Assembly: GCA_965228415.1 (NCBI GenBank)
Contig: OZ245814.1
Coordinates: 1,798,001 to 1,862,000, forward strand
Direction: 5' to 3'
Source: Agaribacillus sp965228415
GTDB taxonomy: Bacteria > Bacteroidota > Bacteroidia > Cytophagales > Cyclobacteriaceae
Length of the DNA stretch: 64,000 bases
The translations under genes were made by a program, and so were the position numbers. Shown here in pieces: positions 35,615-43,834 of this stretch; within the stretch, counting starts at the first letter, position 1, and every line of letters starts with the position of its first letter. Under the pieces are notes generated by a model that saw only the letters and a program-made list of their open reading frames with translations, did no database searches and was not told where the DNA came from.

Positions 35615-36931
35615 TTAATAGTGGCACTTGGAACATTCAAGTCCACCAATGTCTTTCACCTTCAACTGATTTTTATTGCTGGCTTCGTGTAGTTCCACCA
35701 ACTGGTCATAATATTTATTTCCTACTGTATTGACATCTGTTTGCCTGTGACAATCAATACACCATCCCATTGTTAGATTGGCGTGTTGTTTTACCACCGT
35801 CATTTCCTGTATTTCACCGTGGCAGGTCTGACATTCTATTCCTCCTACCTTCACATGCTGGGAATGATTGAAATATGCCAAATCGGGTAAATTATGAATC
35901 CGAACCCACTCTATGGGCTTTTGATTGGGGCCATAGGTCTGTGTTCTTTTATCATAGTCCAAAGCCTTATATATCTTGGCAATTTCCGGAGATTCCGTCA
36001 ATATCTGACCGTGACAGTTCATACAAATATTCGCTGAAGGAATATTGGCATTTTTACTTTTTGTCACACCGGTGTGGCAATAGTTACAATCAATTTCATA
36101 TTCCCCGGCGTGCAAGGCATGCGAAAAGGCAATGGGTTGTGTAGGTTCATAATTCTGCTGAACACCGACATTATATAAGCCGTCGATCACAGATTTAAAA
36201 GCCACCGCGGCAAACAAAAAGATCACTAACCCTAAAAATCCTGAGCTGGTGAAAAATTTACCAAAATCCAGTTTCTGCCCAACCAATTCCTGGCTTTCCT
36301 CATCCAGGTCTTTTTTATCTTTCAGGTATTTGGTCAATACCGAAATAATCAACATTAAAACACCCAGAATAATCACCAGGATCACCAGTAATCCTACCAG
36401 GATAGCCGTTAAATATTGTGAAGGGATACCACCCTGGTCAACTGCTTCCGCTCCCCCGGCTGCGGCATCATCGGTAGCTGCCGCCTGTGGTGTTGCCGGG
36501 TTGTCAGTTGCATGTTTTACATAGGCAACAATGTTGATAATTTCTTCATCAGACAAATAATCAAAATTACTCATCTGCGTTTTGTTATACTCGTTGTACA
36601 GGGCAACGGCATAGGGGTCTCCACTGGAAATTACCTTTTGTGAATTTTTGACAAAGCTGATGATCCAGGGAAGATCTCTTCTTTCATATACATTCATCAA
36701 AGCCGGTCCCACAACCCTCTTGTCTACGGCGTGACATACCGTACACAACTCCTGAAAGGTGGCTTTACCTGCTGCAATTGAAGCCTCATCTGAGGGAAGG
36801 TCTCCGGAAGAAGGTTCCTGTGAAAATGCTGGCTGAAAAAAAAGAACAGATAATAATAATGTGAAGGATAGCTTAAGAGCTTTTATTTGCAACAATCTCG
36901 TTATTCGATCGTTAATAAATTTTTTGACCAT
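35615..36931 (-). CDS. actA: Alternative complex III multiheme cytochrome c ActA with fused cytochrome domain
   Basis: The protein has 438 residues. A signal peptide or anchor (about 18-37) is followed by a class I cytochrome c domain with CTVCH (63-67) and Met120 as likely sixth ligand, and a Pro/Ala-rich linker. Two membrane helices follow (about 174-198 and 230-247). Then comes a cytochrome c3-like domain with CNYCH (282), CMNCH (303), CQTCH (367), CIDCH (391) and CSKCH (433). Six heme sites in total; the Rhodothermus marinus ActA is pentaheme, so the front domain is an addition. It is first in the operon, with a near-consensus promoter upstream. Confidence 0.94.
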   Translation of the reverse strand: MVKKFINDRITRLLQIKALKLSFTLLLSVLFFQPAFSQEPSSGDLPSDEASIAAGKATFQELCTVCHAVDKRVVGPALMNVYERRDLPWIISFVKNSQKVISSGDPYAVALYNEYNKTQMSNFDYLSDEEIINIVAYVKHATDNPATPQAAATDDAAAGGAEAVDQGGIPSQYLTAILVGLLVILVIILGVLMLIISVLTKYLKDKKDLDEESQELVGQKLDFGKFFTSSGFLGLVIFLFAAVAFKSVIDGLYNVGVQQNYEPTQPIAFSHALHAGEYEIDCNYCHTGVTKSKNANIPSANICMNCHGQILTESPEIAKIYKALDYDKRTQTYGPNQKPIEWVRIHNLPDLAYFNHSQHVKVGGIECQTCHGEIQEMTVVKQHANLTMGWCIDCHRQTDVNTVGNKYYDQLVELHEASNKNQLKVKDIGGLECSKCHY

Positions 36932-36960
36932 ACTGTTAGCAAGCGTTTTTAAGATCGTTG

Positions 36961-36991
36961 CAAATGTACTATGCGATCTTTTTTTTTCAAA
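36961..36991 (-). promoter_or_regulatory. actA: Promoter of the act-cta respiratory operon
   Basis: On the minus strand, TTTG (36991-36988) and TACATTTG (36968-36961) are separated by 19 bases. This is an essentially perfect match to the Bacteroidota primary-sigma consensus TTTG-N19-TAnnTTTG. The predicted start is about 25 bases upstream of the actA ATG. The rest of the 440-base gap to surE (to 37371) is AT-rich and I see no gene or RNA in it. Confidence 0.7.
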
Positions 36992-37371
36992 TTTATTCCC
37001 CGCACATTTTCAACAAAAAACATACACTTAATCAATATCAATATATAACTTAACACACTGATTATCAAATATATAAATAGCTATTATGTCACGTCATTTC
37101 TTATTTAGAACAATTATAAATTATTCCCATTTGAAACCTTTTCTCCTGGTGCACATGAATTAAATATGCTCATTTAATTTTCAACCAAATATTCTTTCTT
37201 TCTACGTGAGGATTTGAATGGGATGTAATGCGATAAGTCCTGCTCGCGGAATATTATGTATGTTTGGCAAAAACCCGTTGCATACCGCCACAAAAAATGG
37301 GGTGAATGTCGTCATAAGAACGAGCACAATAACGTGATTGGCATTAAATTTATAAGAGGTCCAACAAAAAA

Positions 37372-38142
37372 CTAGAGGTCCCAGTCATTGTTCAGCTGCC
37401 CGATGGCATGATGGGCTGTCATATCGAATTGGCAGGGGACAACGGAGACATAATTGTTCGCAATAGCCCATTCATCATTATCTTCTCCTTTATCAAAATT
37501 CACAAAATTACCAGCCAACCAAAAGTAGCTACGCCCGTAGGGATCAAAGCGCTCGTCAAATTCCTCCTGCCACCTGGCCCTGGCCTGCCGGCAAATTTTG
37601 ATGCCGCGTATTTTTTCATTTCTCTTGGGGGGAAAATTGACATTCAAGGCTGTGTTTTTGGGCATTCCTTTTTCCAAAGCTTCGGCGGCAATTTTATAGA
37701 CAAATTCCCTGATGTGAGAAAAGTCCGCTTTAGAAGAATAATCACAAAGCGAAAACCCAATAGATGGCATATCTTCAATGGCGCCTTCAATAGCCGCTGA
37801 CATGGTGCCGGAGTACAAGACGCTGATGGAAGTATTGGCCCCGTGGTTAATACCACTCACCACCAAATCAGGTTTTCTATCTTTCAGCACCTGATGTTTG
37901 GCCAATTTGACACAATCCGCCGGGGTACCTGAACATTTGTAGGATCTGGCCACTTTAAAGATATCCACTTCATCGAGCCTGAGCGTATTGCCAATGGTAA
38001 TGGCATGGCCCATACCCGATTGGGGGCTGTCAGGTGCAACCACGACAACTTCCCCCAGTTCGCTCATAATTTCCACTAAAATCCTAATGCCATAGGAAGT
38101 GATACCATCGTCATTGGAAACTAAAATTAAAGGTTTGGCCAT
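37372..38142 (-). CDS. surE: 5'/3'-nucleotidase SurE
   Basis: The protein has 256 residues. It hydrolyses nucleoside monophosphates and short polyphosphate in the cytoplasm and is linked to stationary-phase survival. The metal site is formed by LVSNDDGITSYG (Asp11, Asp12), the Ser in VAPDSPQSGMGHA and SGINHGANTSISVLYSGTMSAA (Asn). Length and motif order are as usual for the family. Downstream, the 8-base string GGACCTCT occurs twice around the stop codon. It is a single gene, 51 bases after an exported unknown protein gene reading the same way. Confidence 0.95.
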   Translation of the reverse strand: MAKPLILVSNDDGITSYGIRILVEIMSELGEVVVVAPDSPQSGMGHAITIGNTLRLDEVDIFKVARSYKCSGTPADCVKLAKHQVLKDRKPDLVVSGINHGANTSISVLYSGTMSAAIEGAIEDMPSIGFSLCDYSSKADFSHIREFVYKIAAEALEKGMPKNTALNVNFPPKRNEKIRGIKICRQARARWQEEFDERFDPYGRSYFWLAGNFVNFDKGEDNDEWAIANNYVSVVPCQFDMTAHHAIGQLNNDWDL

Positions 38143-38193
38143 TATTCAGATTACTTAATTTTTTGGCATAGGTAATCAATGCTGAGCAAGAAA

Positions 38194-38808
38194 TCAAGCA
38201 TCCAATAAAGAATTGTAGTAAGCTGTTATTCGCACCAAATCTCCACGTTTATCAAATTTCAAATTATTGTTTTTCATAAACTGTTTTACCTCGGTAGATC
38301 TTTTCTTCATAATGGAGAGCAAATCTTTCTTTTTAAGGTAATACTGGGTGATATTTCCGTCTTTTGAAATGAAGTAATAATTATAAGACAGCTTAAAAGT
38401 ACTGTAAAGATTGCGGCCGCTGTAGGAGTTAAACTGCGGAATTGTTTCGGTAGATATATACTCGCGGCACAATAGGGTCAGTTGCCCTTCATATAAAACC
38501 TCGAATAAAATAGGTACTTTATAATTATTGGATGTTTCATATGGAATGGCATAAAAGTATCTGTAATCCTCAAAATATTCATCAAAAATTTCAAAGTAAA
38601 GGATCTTTCTGGATCCGTAGGTATAGATGCTCTTTTGAGATTCAATTTGAATAAGGTCATTGTCGAGGTCGTATTTTATTTTACCTCTCACCGTATCTTC
38701 GTCAATGGTAATCAGCTTTCCTTCATGCCAGATATCCGAGGGGAAGCTCTGAGCCTGAAGCATATCGACCAGCCATACGGCTAACAACATTAAGATCAAG
38801 TTTTTCAT
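38194..38808 (-). CDS. Exported protein of unknown function
   Basis: The protein has 204 residues. A signal peptide (about 1-20, ending DMLQAQS) is followed by a mostly beta domain beginning WHEGKLITIDEDTVRGKIKYD, then aromatic-rich strands and a basic helical C-terminus (KKKDLLSIMKKRSTEVKQF). Its opening, a statement-like strand pattern VRGKIKYDLDNDLIQI, is common among exported Bacteroidota proteins of no known role. It is 20 bases downstream of ribBA and may be co-transcribed, but no functional link is apparent. Confidence 0.7.
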   Translation of the reverse strand: MKNLILMLLAVWLVDMLQAQSFPSDIWHEGKLITIDEDTVRGKIKYDLDNDLIQIESQKSIYTYGSRKILYFEIFDEYFEDYRYFYAIPYETSNNYKVPILFEVLYEGQLTLLCREYISTETIPQFNSYSGRNLYSTFKLSYNYYFISKDGNITQYYLKKKDLLSIMKKRSTEVKQFMKNNNLKFDKRGDLVRITAYYNSLLDA

Positions 38809-38828
38809 ACGCTCCTGAGTTATTCCAA

Positions 38829-40046
38829 CTATTTTTTCAAAATCCTATGCCCCATTTTGTCTCTTTTTGTAATTAAATATTGCCTATTATGCTCATTTGG
38901 TTCAATTTCAATAGGAATATTATCCACAATTTCCAATCCATAGCCCATTAAACCAGCACGCTTTTTCGGGTTATTGGAAATAAGTTGAAGCTTACTCACC
39001 CCCAAATCCCTCAATATCTGTGCGCCAACCCCATAATCCCGGTTATCCATATCAAACCCCAATTCCAGGTTGGCCTGGACGGTATCCATTCCTTCTTCCT
39101 GCAATTTATATGCCTTAAGTTTATTTATTAAACCAATTCCCCTACCCTCTTGGTTCATATATAAGACGATTCCTTTGCCATTTTCGTCTACCATTTTCAA
39201 CGCTTTATGCAATTGATTACCGCAATCGCAGCGAAAGGAGGCAAAGATATCACCGGTGACACATGATGAGTGCACCCTTACCATGACCGGTTCATCCTTT
39301 TCCCATTCACCTTTTACCAACGCCAGATGTGTATCGCCGGTATTGGTCTGCGCATACGCCACGAGATTAAAATCACCGTACAGCGTAGGCATGTTGACCT
39401 CCACTTCCCGCTTAATCAAACTTTCTTTTTTCAACCGGTAGGCAATTAAATCTTTAATTGTAACCAGTTTCAGGTTAAATTTATCAGCTACCTTTCTCAG
39501 ATCCGGGAGTCTGGCCATGGTGCCATCCTCGTTCATAATCTCCACCAATACCCCGGCCGGCTGAAAGCCCGCTAATCTGGCAAAATCAATGGCCGCTTCG
39601 GTATGGCCTGTCCGGCGTAAAACACCGCCGGATTTAGCTTTTAGTGGAAAAATATGTCCAGGCCTGCCCAGGTCTGTCGGTTTGGTATTAGGATTTACAA
39701 GGGCCCGAATGGTTTTAGCCCTGTCACTGGCCGATATGCCGGTTGTACAACCATGACCGATCAGGTCAATTGAAACGGTAAATGGCGTTTCATGTAAGGC
39801 CGTATTATTGCCGACCATTAACTCCAGTCCCAGCTCATTACAACGATCCTCCACCACAGGTGCGCAGATTAACCCTCTGCCGTGCGTGGCCATAAAGTTG
39901 ACAATTTCGGGCGTAATACATTCCGCGGCACAAATAAAATCCCCCTCATTTTCCCGGTTTTCATCATCTACCACAATAATTACTTCTTCTCTTTTAATGG
40001 CCTCTATGGCCTCTTCTATGGTATCGAGTTCTATTTTGTTGCTCAT
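38829..40046 (-). CDS. ribBA: Bifunctional DHBP synthase / GTP cyclohydrolase II
   Basis: The protein has 405 residues and catalyses two entry steps of riboflavin synthesis. The N-terminal RibB domain (1-about 205) shows VVDDENRENEGDFICAAE (metal and substrate Glu/Asp), HGRGLICAPV and RTGHTEAAIDFARLAG. The C-terminal RibA domain shows CVTGDIFASFRCDCGNQLH (three zinc Cys), NQEGRGIGLINK and the RDYGVGAQILRDLG tail. No FMN riboswitch is evident upstream. A TAAATTTG -7 element lies about 31 bases before the start. Confidence 0.96.
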   Translation of the reverse strand: MSNKIELDTIEEAIEAIKREEVIIVVDDENRENEGDFICAAECITPEIVNFMATHGRGLICAPVVEDRCNELGLELMVGNNTALHETPFTVSIDLIGHGCTTGISASDRAKTIRALVNPNTKPTDLGRPGHIFPLKAKSGGVLRRTGHTEAAIDFARLAGFQPAGVLVEIMNEDGTMARLPDLRKVADKFNLKLVTIKDLIAYRLKKESLIKREVEVNMPTLYGDFNLVAYAQTNTGDTHLALVKGEWEKDEPVMVRVHSSCVTGDIFASFRCDCGNQLHKALKMVDENGKGIVLYMNQEGRGIGLINKLKAYKLQEEGMDTVQANLELGFDMDNRDYGVGAQILRDLGVSKLQLISNNPKKRAGLMGYGLEIVDNIPIEIEPNEHNRQYLITKRDKMGHRILKK

Positions 40047-40076
40047 CTTTATTTCCTCTATTCATCCATGTCTTTA

Positions 40077-40084
40077 CAAATTTA
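40077..40084 (-). promoter_or_regulatory. ribBA: -7 promoter element of ribBA
   Basis: TAAATTTG on the minus strand (40084-40077) matches TAnnTTTG exactly and would give a leader of about 25 bases. No clear TTTG lies at the -33 distance, so strength is uncertain. Confidence 0.4.
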
Positions 40085-40247
40085 ACAGGATTAAGTTAGT
40101 ATTTGATGTAAATGAGGACTAAACATTACTAATATTTAAAGTAAGGTAAATAAAAAATTATAAAACCCGATCTAATTTAGTGAAGGAATTAAGTGCAAGC
40201 GGTGCAAAGGCATTCTACCTGTAAGGTCACTGGCATTTGCCCTGGTT

Positions 40248-42176
40248 TTAGCGCGACACAACGTTACCTAACACGCTGGCAATTTCCATTTCGGTCTTTT
40301 TATAGGAGGCTATAACTTTCAGTAGCGATTCCTGCTTCTCCAAATCACCTTCCTGTTTCAAACGTATCAAATGCTCATCAATTATCTTTTGGATCACCCG
40401 TAACTTCAACCGGTGAATGTTGGTATAAACCACATTACTAATTATATCCGATTCTCTTGGCACATGAATTTTAAACATGTCGTGCCAGTTTTCGCTAATA
40501 TCAAATTTTTCGGTGGTAAGATTAATTACTTCTTGTTTGACTTCTTCAGAGCCATGGTTTAAAAAATAGCTTGCATCAACCCAGACACCTTTTTTAAGGT
40601 GTTCTTTAATGGTAGTTAATATTTCCGAATATATAGGTGTGTTAAAATTAATTTCCTCCAATTCCTGAAGCATATATTGGCTTAACTTGACGTCATCTTC
40701 CACTTCATTAATGCCATATGTGAGCAAAATTCTGACACTTTCTTTCTCCTGCCACATCAGGGCATCTACCTCGGCCAATGCTGTTTGTTCCTCGTCGACC
40801 TGTACCAGCTTGTCAAGCAAAGCTTCCTCTTCCACCTGCCGATTGCTTTTTTCCCTTCTTTGCTCCTTATGTTTCTTGATAAGGATTTTGTTTTGCTCAG
40901 CAATGAGTATAGACTCATCGATATCCAGTAGTTTGCTACTTTCCTGGACGTAAACTGCCCTTTGGATGGGATCCGGGATCTTGGAAATACTTTCAACGAT
41001 GTTTCGGATCGTATCTGCCTTCTTAACAGGGTCGCTCACACCGTCTTTGGCATACTCGGAGATTTTGAATCTGATAAAATCCTGGGACTCTGTTTGCAGA
41101 TATTCCTGAAATTGTGCGCTACCGGATTTACGGGCGTAGCTATCAGGATCTTCACCATCGGGAAAAATTACCACCTTCACATTCATCCCCGTCTCCAGGA
41201 TCATATCCACCCCCCTGAGCGAGGCGCGTATACCAGCAGCATCACCATCAAATAAAACCGTGATATTCCTTGTGTACCGGCTAATCAGTTTTATCTGTTC
41301 ATCAGTTAAGGAGGTTCCCGAAGATGCAACGACATTCTTTACATCGGCCATATGCATGGAAATGACATCGGTATAACCTTCCACTAAAAAACAGTTATCA
41401 GCCTGCCTGATAGCTTGTTTGGCCTGATGTATGCCATATAGTACTTTACTCTTGTGGTAAATTTCCGTCTCCGGGCTGTTAATGTACTTAGGCTGCTTTT
41501 TGTCTGATACCAGCGTTCTTGCACCAAAAGCGATTGGCTTTCCTGTAATATTGTGAATGGGAAATATCACCCTGCCTCTAAAGCGGTCATAACGCTTATC
41601 CTCTTTGGCAATGATTAAGCCGGCTTTTTCCAGTACCTCCTGCTTAAAGCCCTTGTCCAGGGCTTCTTTCATCAATCCATCCCAAATATCGAGGCTGTAA
41701 CCCAATTCAAACTCCTTGATAATCTGATCTGTAAAGCCACGCTCTTTGAAATAAGAAAGCCCGATAGCCTTCCCGTCGGTGTTGTGCCACAGCAGATTTT
41801 GATAGTATTCGTTGGCAAAATTCAAGGCAATGTAAAGGCTTTCTCGCTCATTCTGTTGCGCAATTTGTTCATCGGTTTGCGCTTCTTCTTCAATTTCAAT
41901 GCCGTATTTTTTACCCAGGTACTTAATCGCTTCCAGATAAGAAAGCCCCTCCAGTTCCATGATGAAAGCAATGGCATCTCCGCCTTTGCCGGAACTAAAA
42001 TCCTTAAAAATCCCTTTGGAGGGCGATACGTAGAAAGACGGCGTCTTTTCATCCGTAAAGGGACTCAATGCCCGGTAGTTCTGCCCTACCTTTTTGAGGG
42101 TAAGAAAATCGTCCAACACCTCCACAATATCGATCCTGCTTTTTATCTGATCTATGATGTCTTGTCTGATTTTCAC
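40248..42176 (-). CDS. dnaG: DNA primase lacking the zinc-binding residues
   Basis: The 642-residue protein synthesises RNA primers at the replication fork. The N-terminal domain keeps the CHC2 zinc-domain framework (YRALSPFTDEKTPSFYVSP, then GIFKDFSSGKGGDAIAF). All four ligands are replaced: Ser38, Thr41, Asp59 and Ser62 stand where Cys, His, Cys, Cys are usual. The catalytic TOPRIM core is intact: CFLVEGYTDVIS with Glu and TVLFDGDAAGIRAS with the Asp pair. The C-terminal helicase-interaction region (about 440-640) is present. The same substitution pattern, as I recall it, occurs in other Bacteroidota, so it is not a local error. It is divergent from mrp. Confidence 0.95.
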   Translation of the reverse strand: MKIRQDIIDQIKSRIDIVEVLDDFLTLKKVGQNYRALSPFTDEKTPSFYVSPSKGIFKDFSSGKGGDAIAFIMELEGLSYLEAIKYLGKKYGIEIEEEAQTDEQIAQQNERESLYIALNFANEYYQNLLWHNTDGKAIGLSYFKERGFTDQIIKEFELGYSLDIWDGLMKEALDKGFKQEVLEKAGLIIAKEDKRYDRFRGRVIFPIHNITGKPIAFGARTLVSDKKQPKYINSPETEIYHKSKVLYGIHQAKQAIRQADNCFLVEGYTDVISMHMADVKNVVASSGTSLTDEQIKLISRYTRNITVLFDGDAAGIRASLRGVDMILETGMNVKVVIFPDGEDPDSYARKSGSAQFQEYLQTESQDFIRFKISEYAKDGVSDPVKKADTIRNIVESISKIPDPIQRAVYVQESSKLLDIDESILIAEQNKILIKKHKEQRREKSNRQVEEEALLDKLVQVDEEQTALAEVDALMWQEKESVRILLTYGINEVEDDVKLSQYMLQELEEINFNTPIYSEILTTIKEHLKKGVWVDASYFLNHGSEEVKQEVINLTTEKFDISENWHDMFKIHVPRESDIISNVVYTNIHRLKLRVIQKIIDEHLIRLKQEGDLEKQESLLKVIASYKKTEMEIASVLGNVVSR

Positions 42177-42229
42177 ATTAAAGGGGGTTAATAATCTTTT
42201 AAAGTTAATGAATAACCAATATTTAGAAA

Positions 42230-42237
42230 CAAATTTA
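42230..42237 (-). promoter_or_regulatory. dnaG: -7 promoter element of dnaG
   Basis: TAAATTTG on the minus strand (42237-42230) is an exact TAnnTTTG match about 54 bases before the dnaG ATG. The same intergenic region holds an inverted repeat, TTACCTAC (42261-42268) and GTAGGTAA (42311-42318), between the two divergent genes. Confidence 0.4.
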
Positions 42238-42348
42238 ACTGTAGAAAATATTAATTTATCTTACCTACCCAACTTATTTTAGGTATTAATTGTTAATAAA
42301 ATCACAGTAAGTAGGTAAATTGCATAAAACAAGTCTAAAACATTAAAT

Positions 42349-43446
42349 ATGTCTGTAACTAAAGAAGCGGTTCTGAAGGCATTGGCAACGGTAGAAGACC
42401 CTGATTTAAAAAAGGATCTTGTTACTTTAAACATGATCAGGGACCTGGAAGTTGATGATCACAAAATTTCCTTTTCCGTGGTACTCACAACACCGGCGTG
42501 TCCTCTAAAGGAGATGATTAAAAATGATTGTCTGAAAGCGGTGAGTGCAGTTGCCGGGGAAGGTTTTCCTATTGAGATTAACATGACTTCTGAAGTTACC
42601 AGCACACGGCTGGACACTACTCCCCTACTTCCCAACGTAAAAAACATAATAGCTGTAGCTTCCGGAAAAGGGGGTGTTGGAAAATCTACTGTCACCGCAA
42701 ATTTGGCGGTGGCGTTGGCACAGAGCGGTGCGACGGTAGGGGTTATCGATGCTGACATTTTCGGCCCTTCCCTGCCGACCATGTTCAACTGTGAGCATGA
42801 ACAGCCATCGATTGTAAAAAAAGGTGATAAGAACCTGATTGTTCCGATAGAACAATACGGTGTAAAGGTGATATCTATCGGATTCCTCACACCTTCGGAC
42901 AATGCGGTGGTTTGGAGAGGCCCCATGGCTAGTTCTGCCTTAAAACAGTTTATCGGAGATGCTGAATGGGGATCATTGGATTACCTGCTGATTGATTTGC
43001 CTCCGGGCACCAGCGACATTCATCTGACACTGGTACAAACTGTTCCGGTCACGGGGGCCATCATCGTCACAACTCCCCAAAAGGTGGCACTGGCCGATGC
43101 TACTAAAGGACTGGCGATGTTTAAGCAGCCTCAAATTAATGTGCCCGTGTTGGGAGTTGTTGAAAATATGGCTTATTTTACACCTGAGGAATTGCCAGAC
43201 AATAAATATTATATTTTTGGTCAGGATGGAGGTAAGAAGTTGGCCGAGAAGTTTGATTTGCCATTATTGGGACAAATTCCCGTGGTTCAGGGCATACGAG
43301 AAAGTGGGGATAATGGCTATCCAGTTGTATTAAAAGATAACATTACTGCTCAATCTTTTAAGACGCTGGCGCAAACGCTGGCACAGCAGGTTGCCATCAG
43401 GAATTCATCTTTGCTAAAAACAAAAAAAGTAGAAGTAAATATCTAG
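42349..43446 (+). CDS. Mrp/ApbC-family iron-sulfur cluster carrier ATPase
   Basis: The protein has 365 residues. An N-terminal MIP18/DUF59 domain (about 1-90, with TTPACPLKEMI) is fused to a P-loop MinD-like ATPase with the deviant Walker A ASGKGGVGKSTVTANLA (about 105-121), DADIFGPSLP and YLLIDLPPGTSD. Mrp proteins bind and transfer [4Fe-4S] clusters. The usual C-terminal CxxC is not obvious here; the relevant stretch reads GVVENMAYFTPEELPDNKYYIFG, so cluster binding may differ. A NifU-C gene follows three bases after the stop, supporting an Fe-S role. Confidence 0.92.
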   Translation: MSVTKEAVLKALATVEDPDLKKDLVTLNMIRDLEVDDHKISFSVVLTTPACPLKEMIKNDCLKAVSAVAGEGFPIEINMTSEVTSTRLDTTPLLPNVKNIIAVASGKGGVGKSTVTANLAVALAQSGATVGVIDADIFGPSLPTMFNCEHEQPSIVKKGDKNLIVPIEQYGVKVISIGFLTPSDNAVVWRGPMASSALKQFIGDAEWGSLDYLLIDLPPGTSDIHLTLVQTVPVTGAIIVTTPQKVALADATKGLAMFKQPQINVPVLGVVENMAYFTPEELPDNKYYIFGQDGGKKLAEKFDLPLLGQIPVVQGIRESGDNGYPVVLKDNITAQSFKTLAQTLAQQVAIRNSSLLKTKKVEVNI

Positions 43447-43449
43447 GTT

Positions 43450-43755
43450 ATGAAAGAAGAGAAGTTGACAAATGATGATCTGATGCACCGGGTGCAGCAA
43501 GCGCTTGATAACATACGTCCCTACCTTGAAACGGACGGTGGCGATGTTAAAATTTTGGAGATTAGCAGCGATAAGGTGGTAAAGCTGGAGTTGTTGGGAG
43601 CCTGTGGCCAATGTCCTATGTCTGCTATGACACTGCGAGCCGGTGTCGAAGAGTCCATTAAAAGAGCAGTACCTGAAATTGTTGCTGTAGAAGCTATTAA
43701 CATAACACAACCTAACGACCCTAATGCCAAATTACCTGATAATTTTGTTTCCTAA
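43450..43755 (+). CDS. NifU C-terminal-domain iron-sulfur scaffold protein
   Basis: The protein has 101 residues. The Nfu domain motifs ALDNIRPYLETDGGDVKILEI and LLGACGQCPMSAMTLRAGVEE are present. The CGQC pair ligates an Fe-S cluster for transfer to apoproteins. It is cytoplasmic and stand-alone, without the A-type domain of NfuA. It starts three bases after the Mrp gene, and the pair is a likely cluster-delivery operon for the Fe-S-rich ACIII and IspG of this genome. Confidence 0.94.
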   Translation: MKEEKLTNDDLMHRVQQALDNIRPYLETDGGDVKILEISSDKVVKLELLGACGQCPMSAMTLRAGVEESIKRAVPEIVAVEAINITQPNDPNAKLPDNFVS

Positions 43756-43834
43756 TCAACTCTAACCGGAACTAAAAATCAGGATAAACCTTTATACGAA
43801 AAGAATTGTATAATTACCGTCCAACTATTGGTAT

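Noticed and set aside
40047..40247. Possible FMN riboswitch upstream of ribBA
   Set aside because: I looked for the conserved GGGGCAGGGT-type and CCGAC-type segments and did not find them; only a promoter-like element is present.
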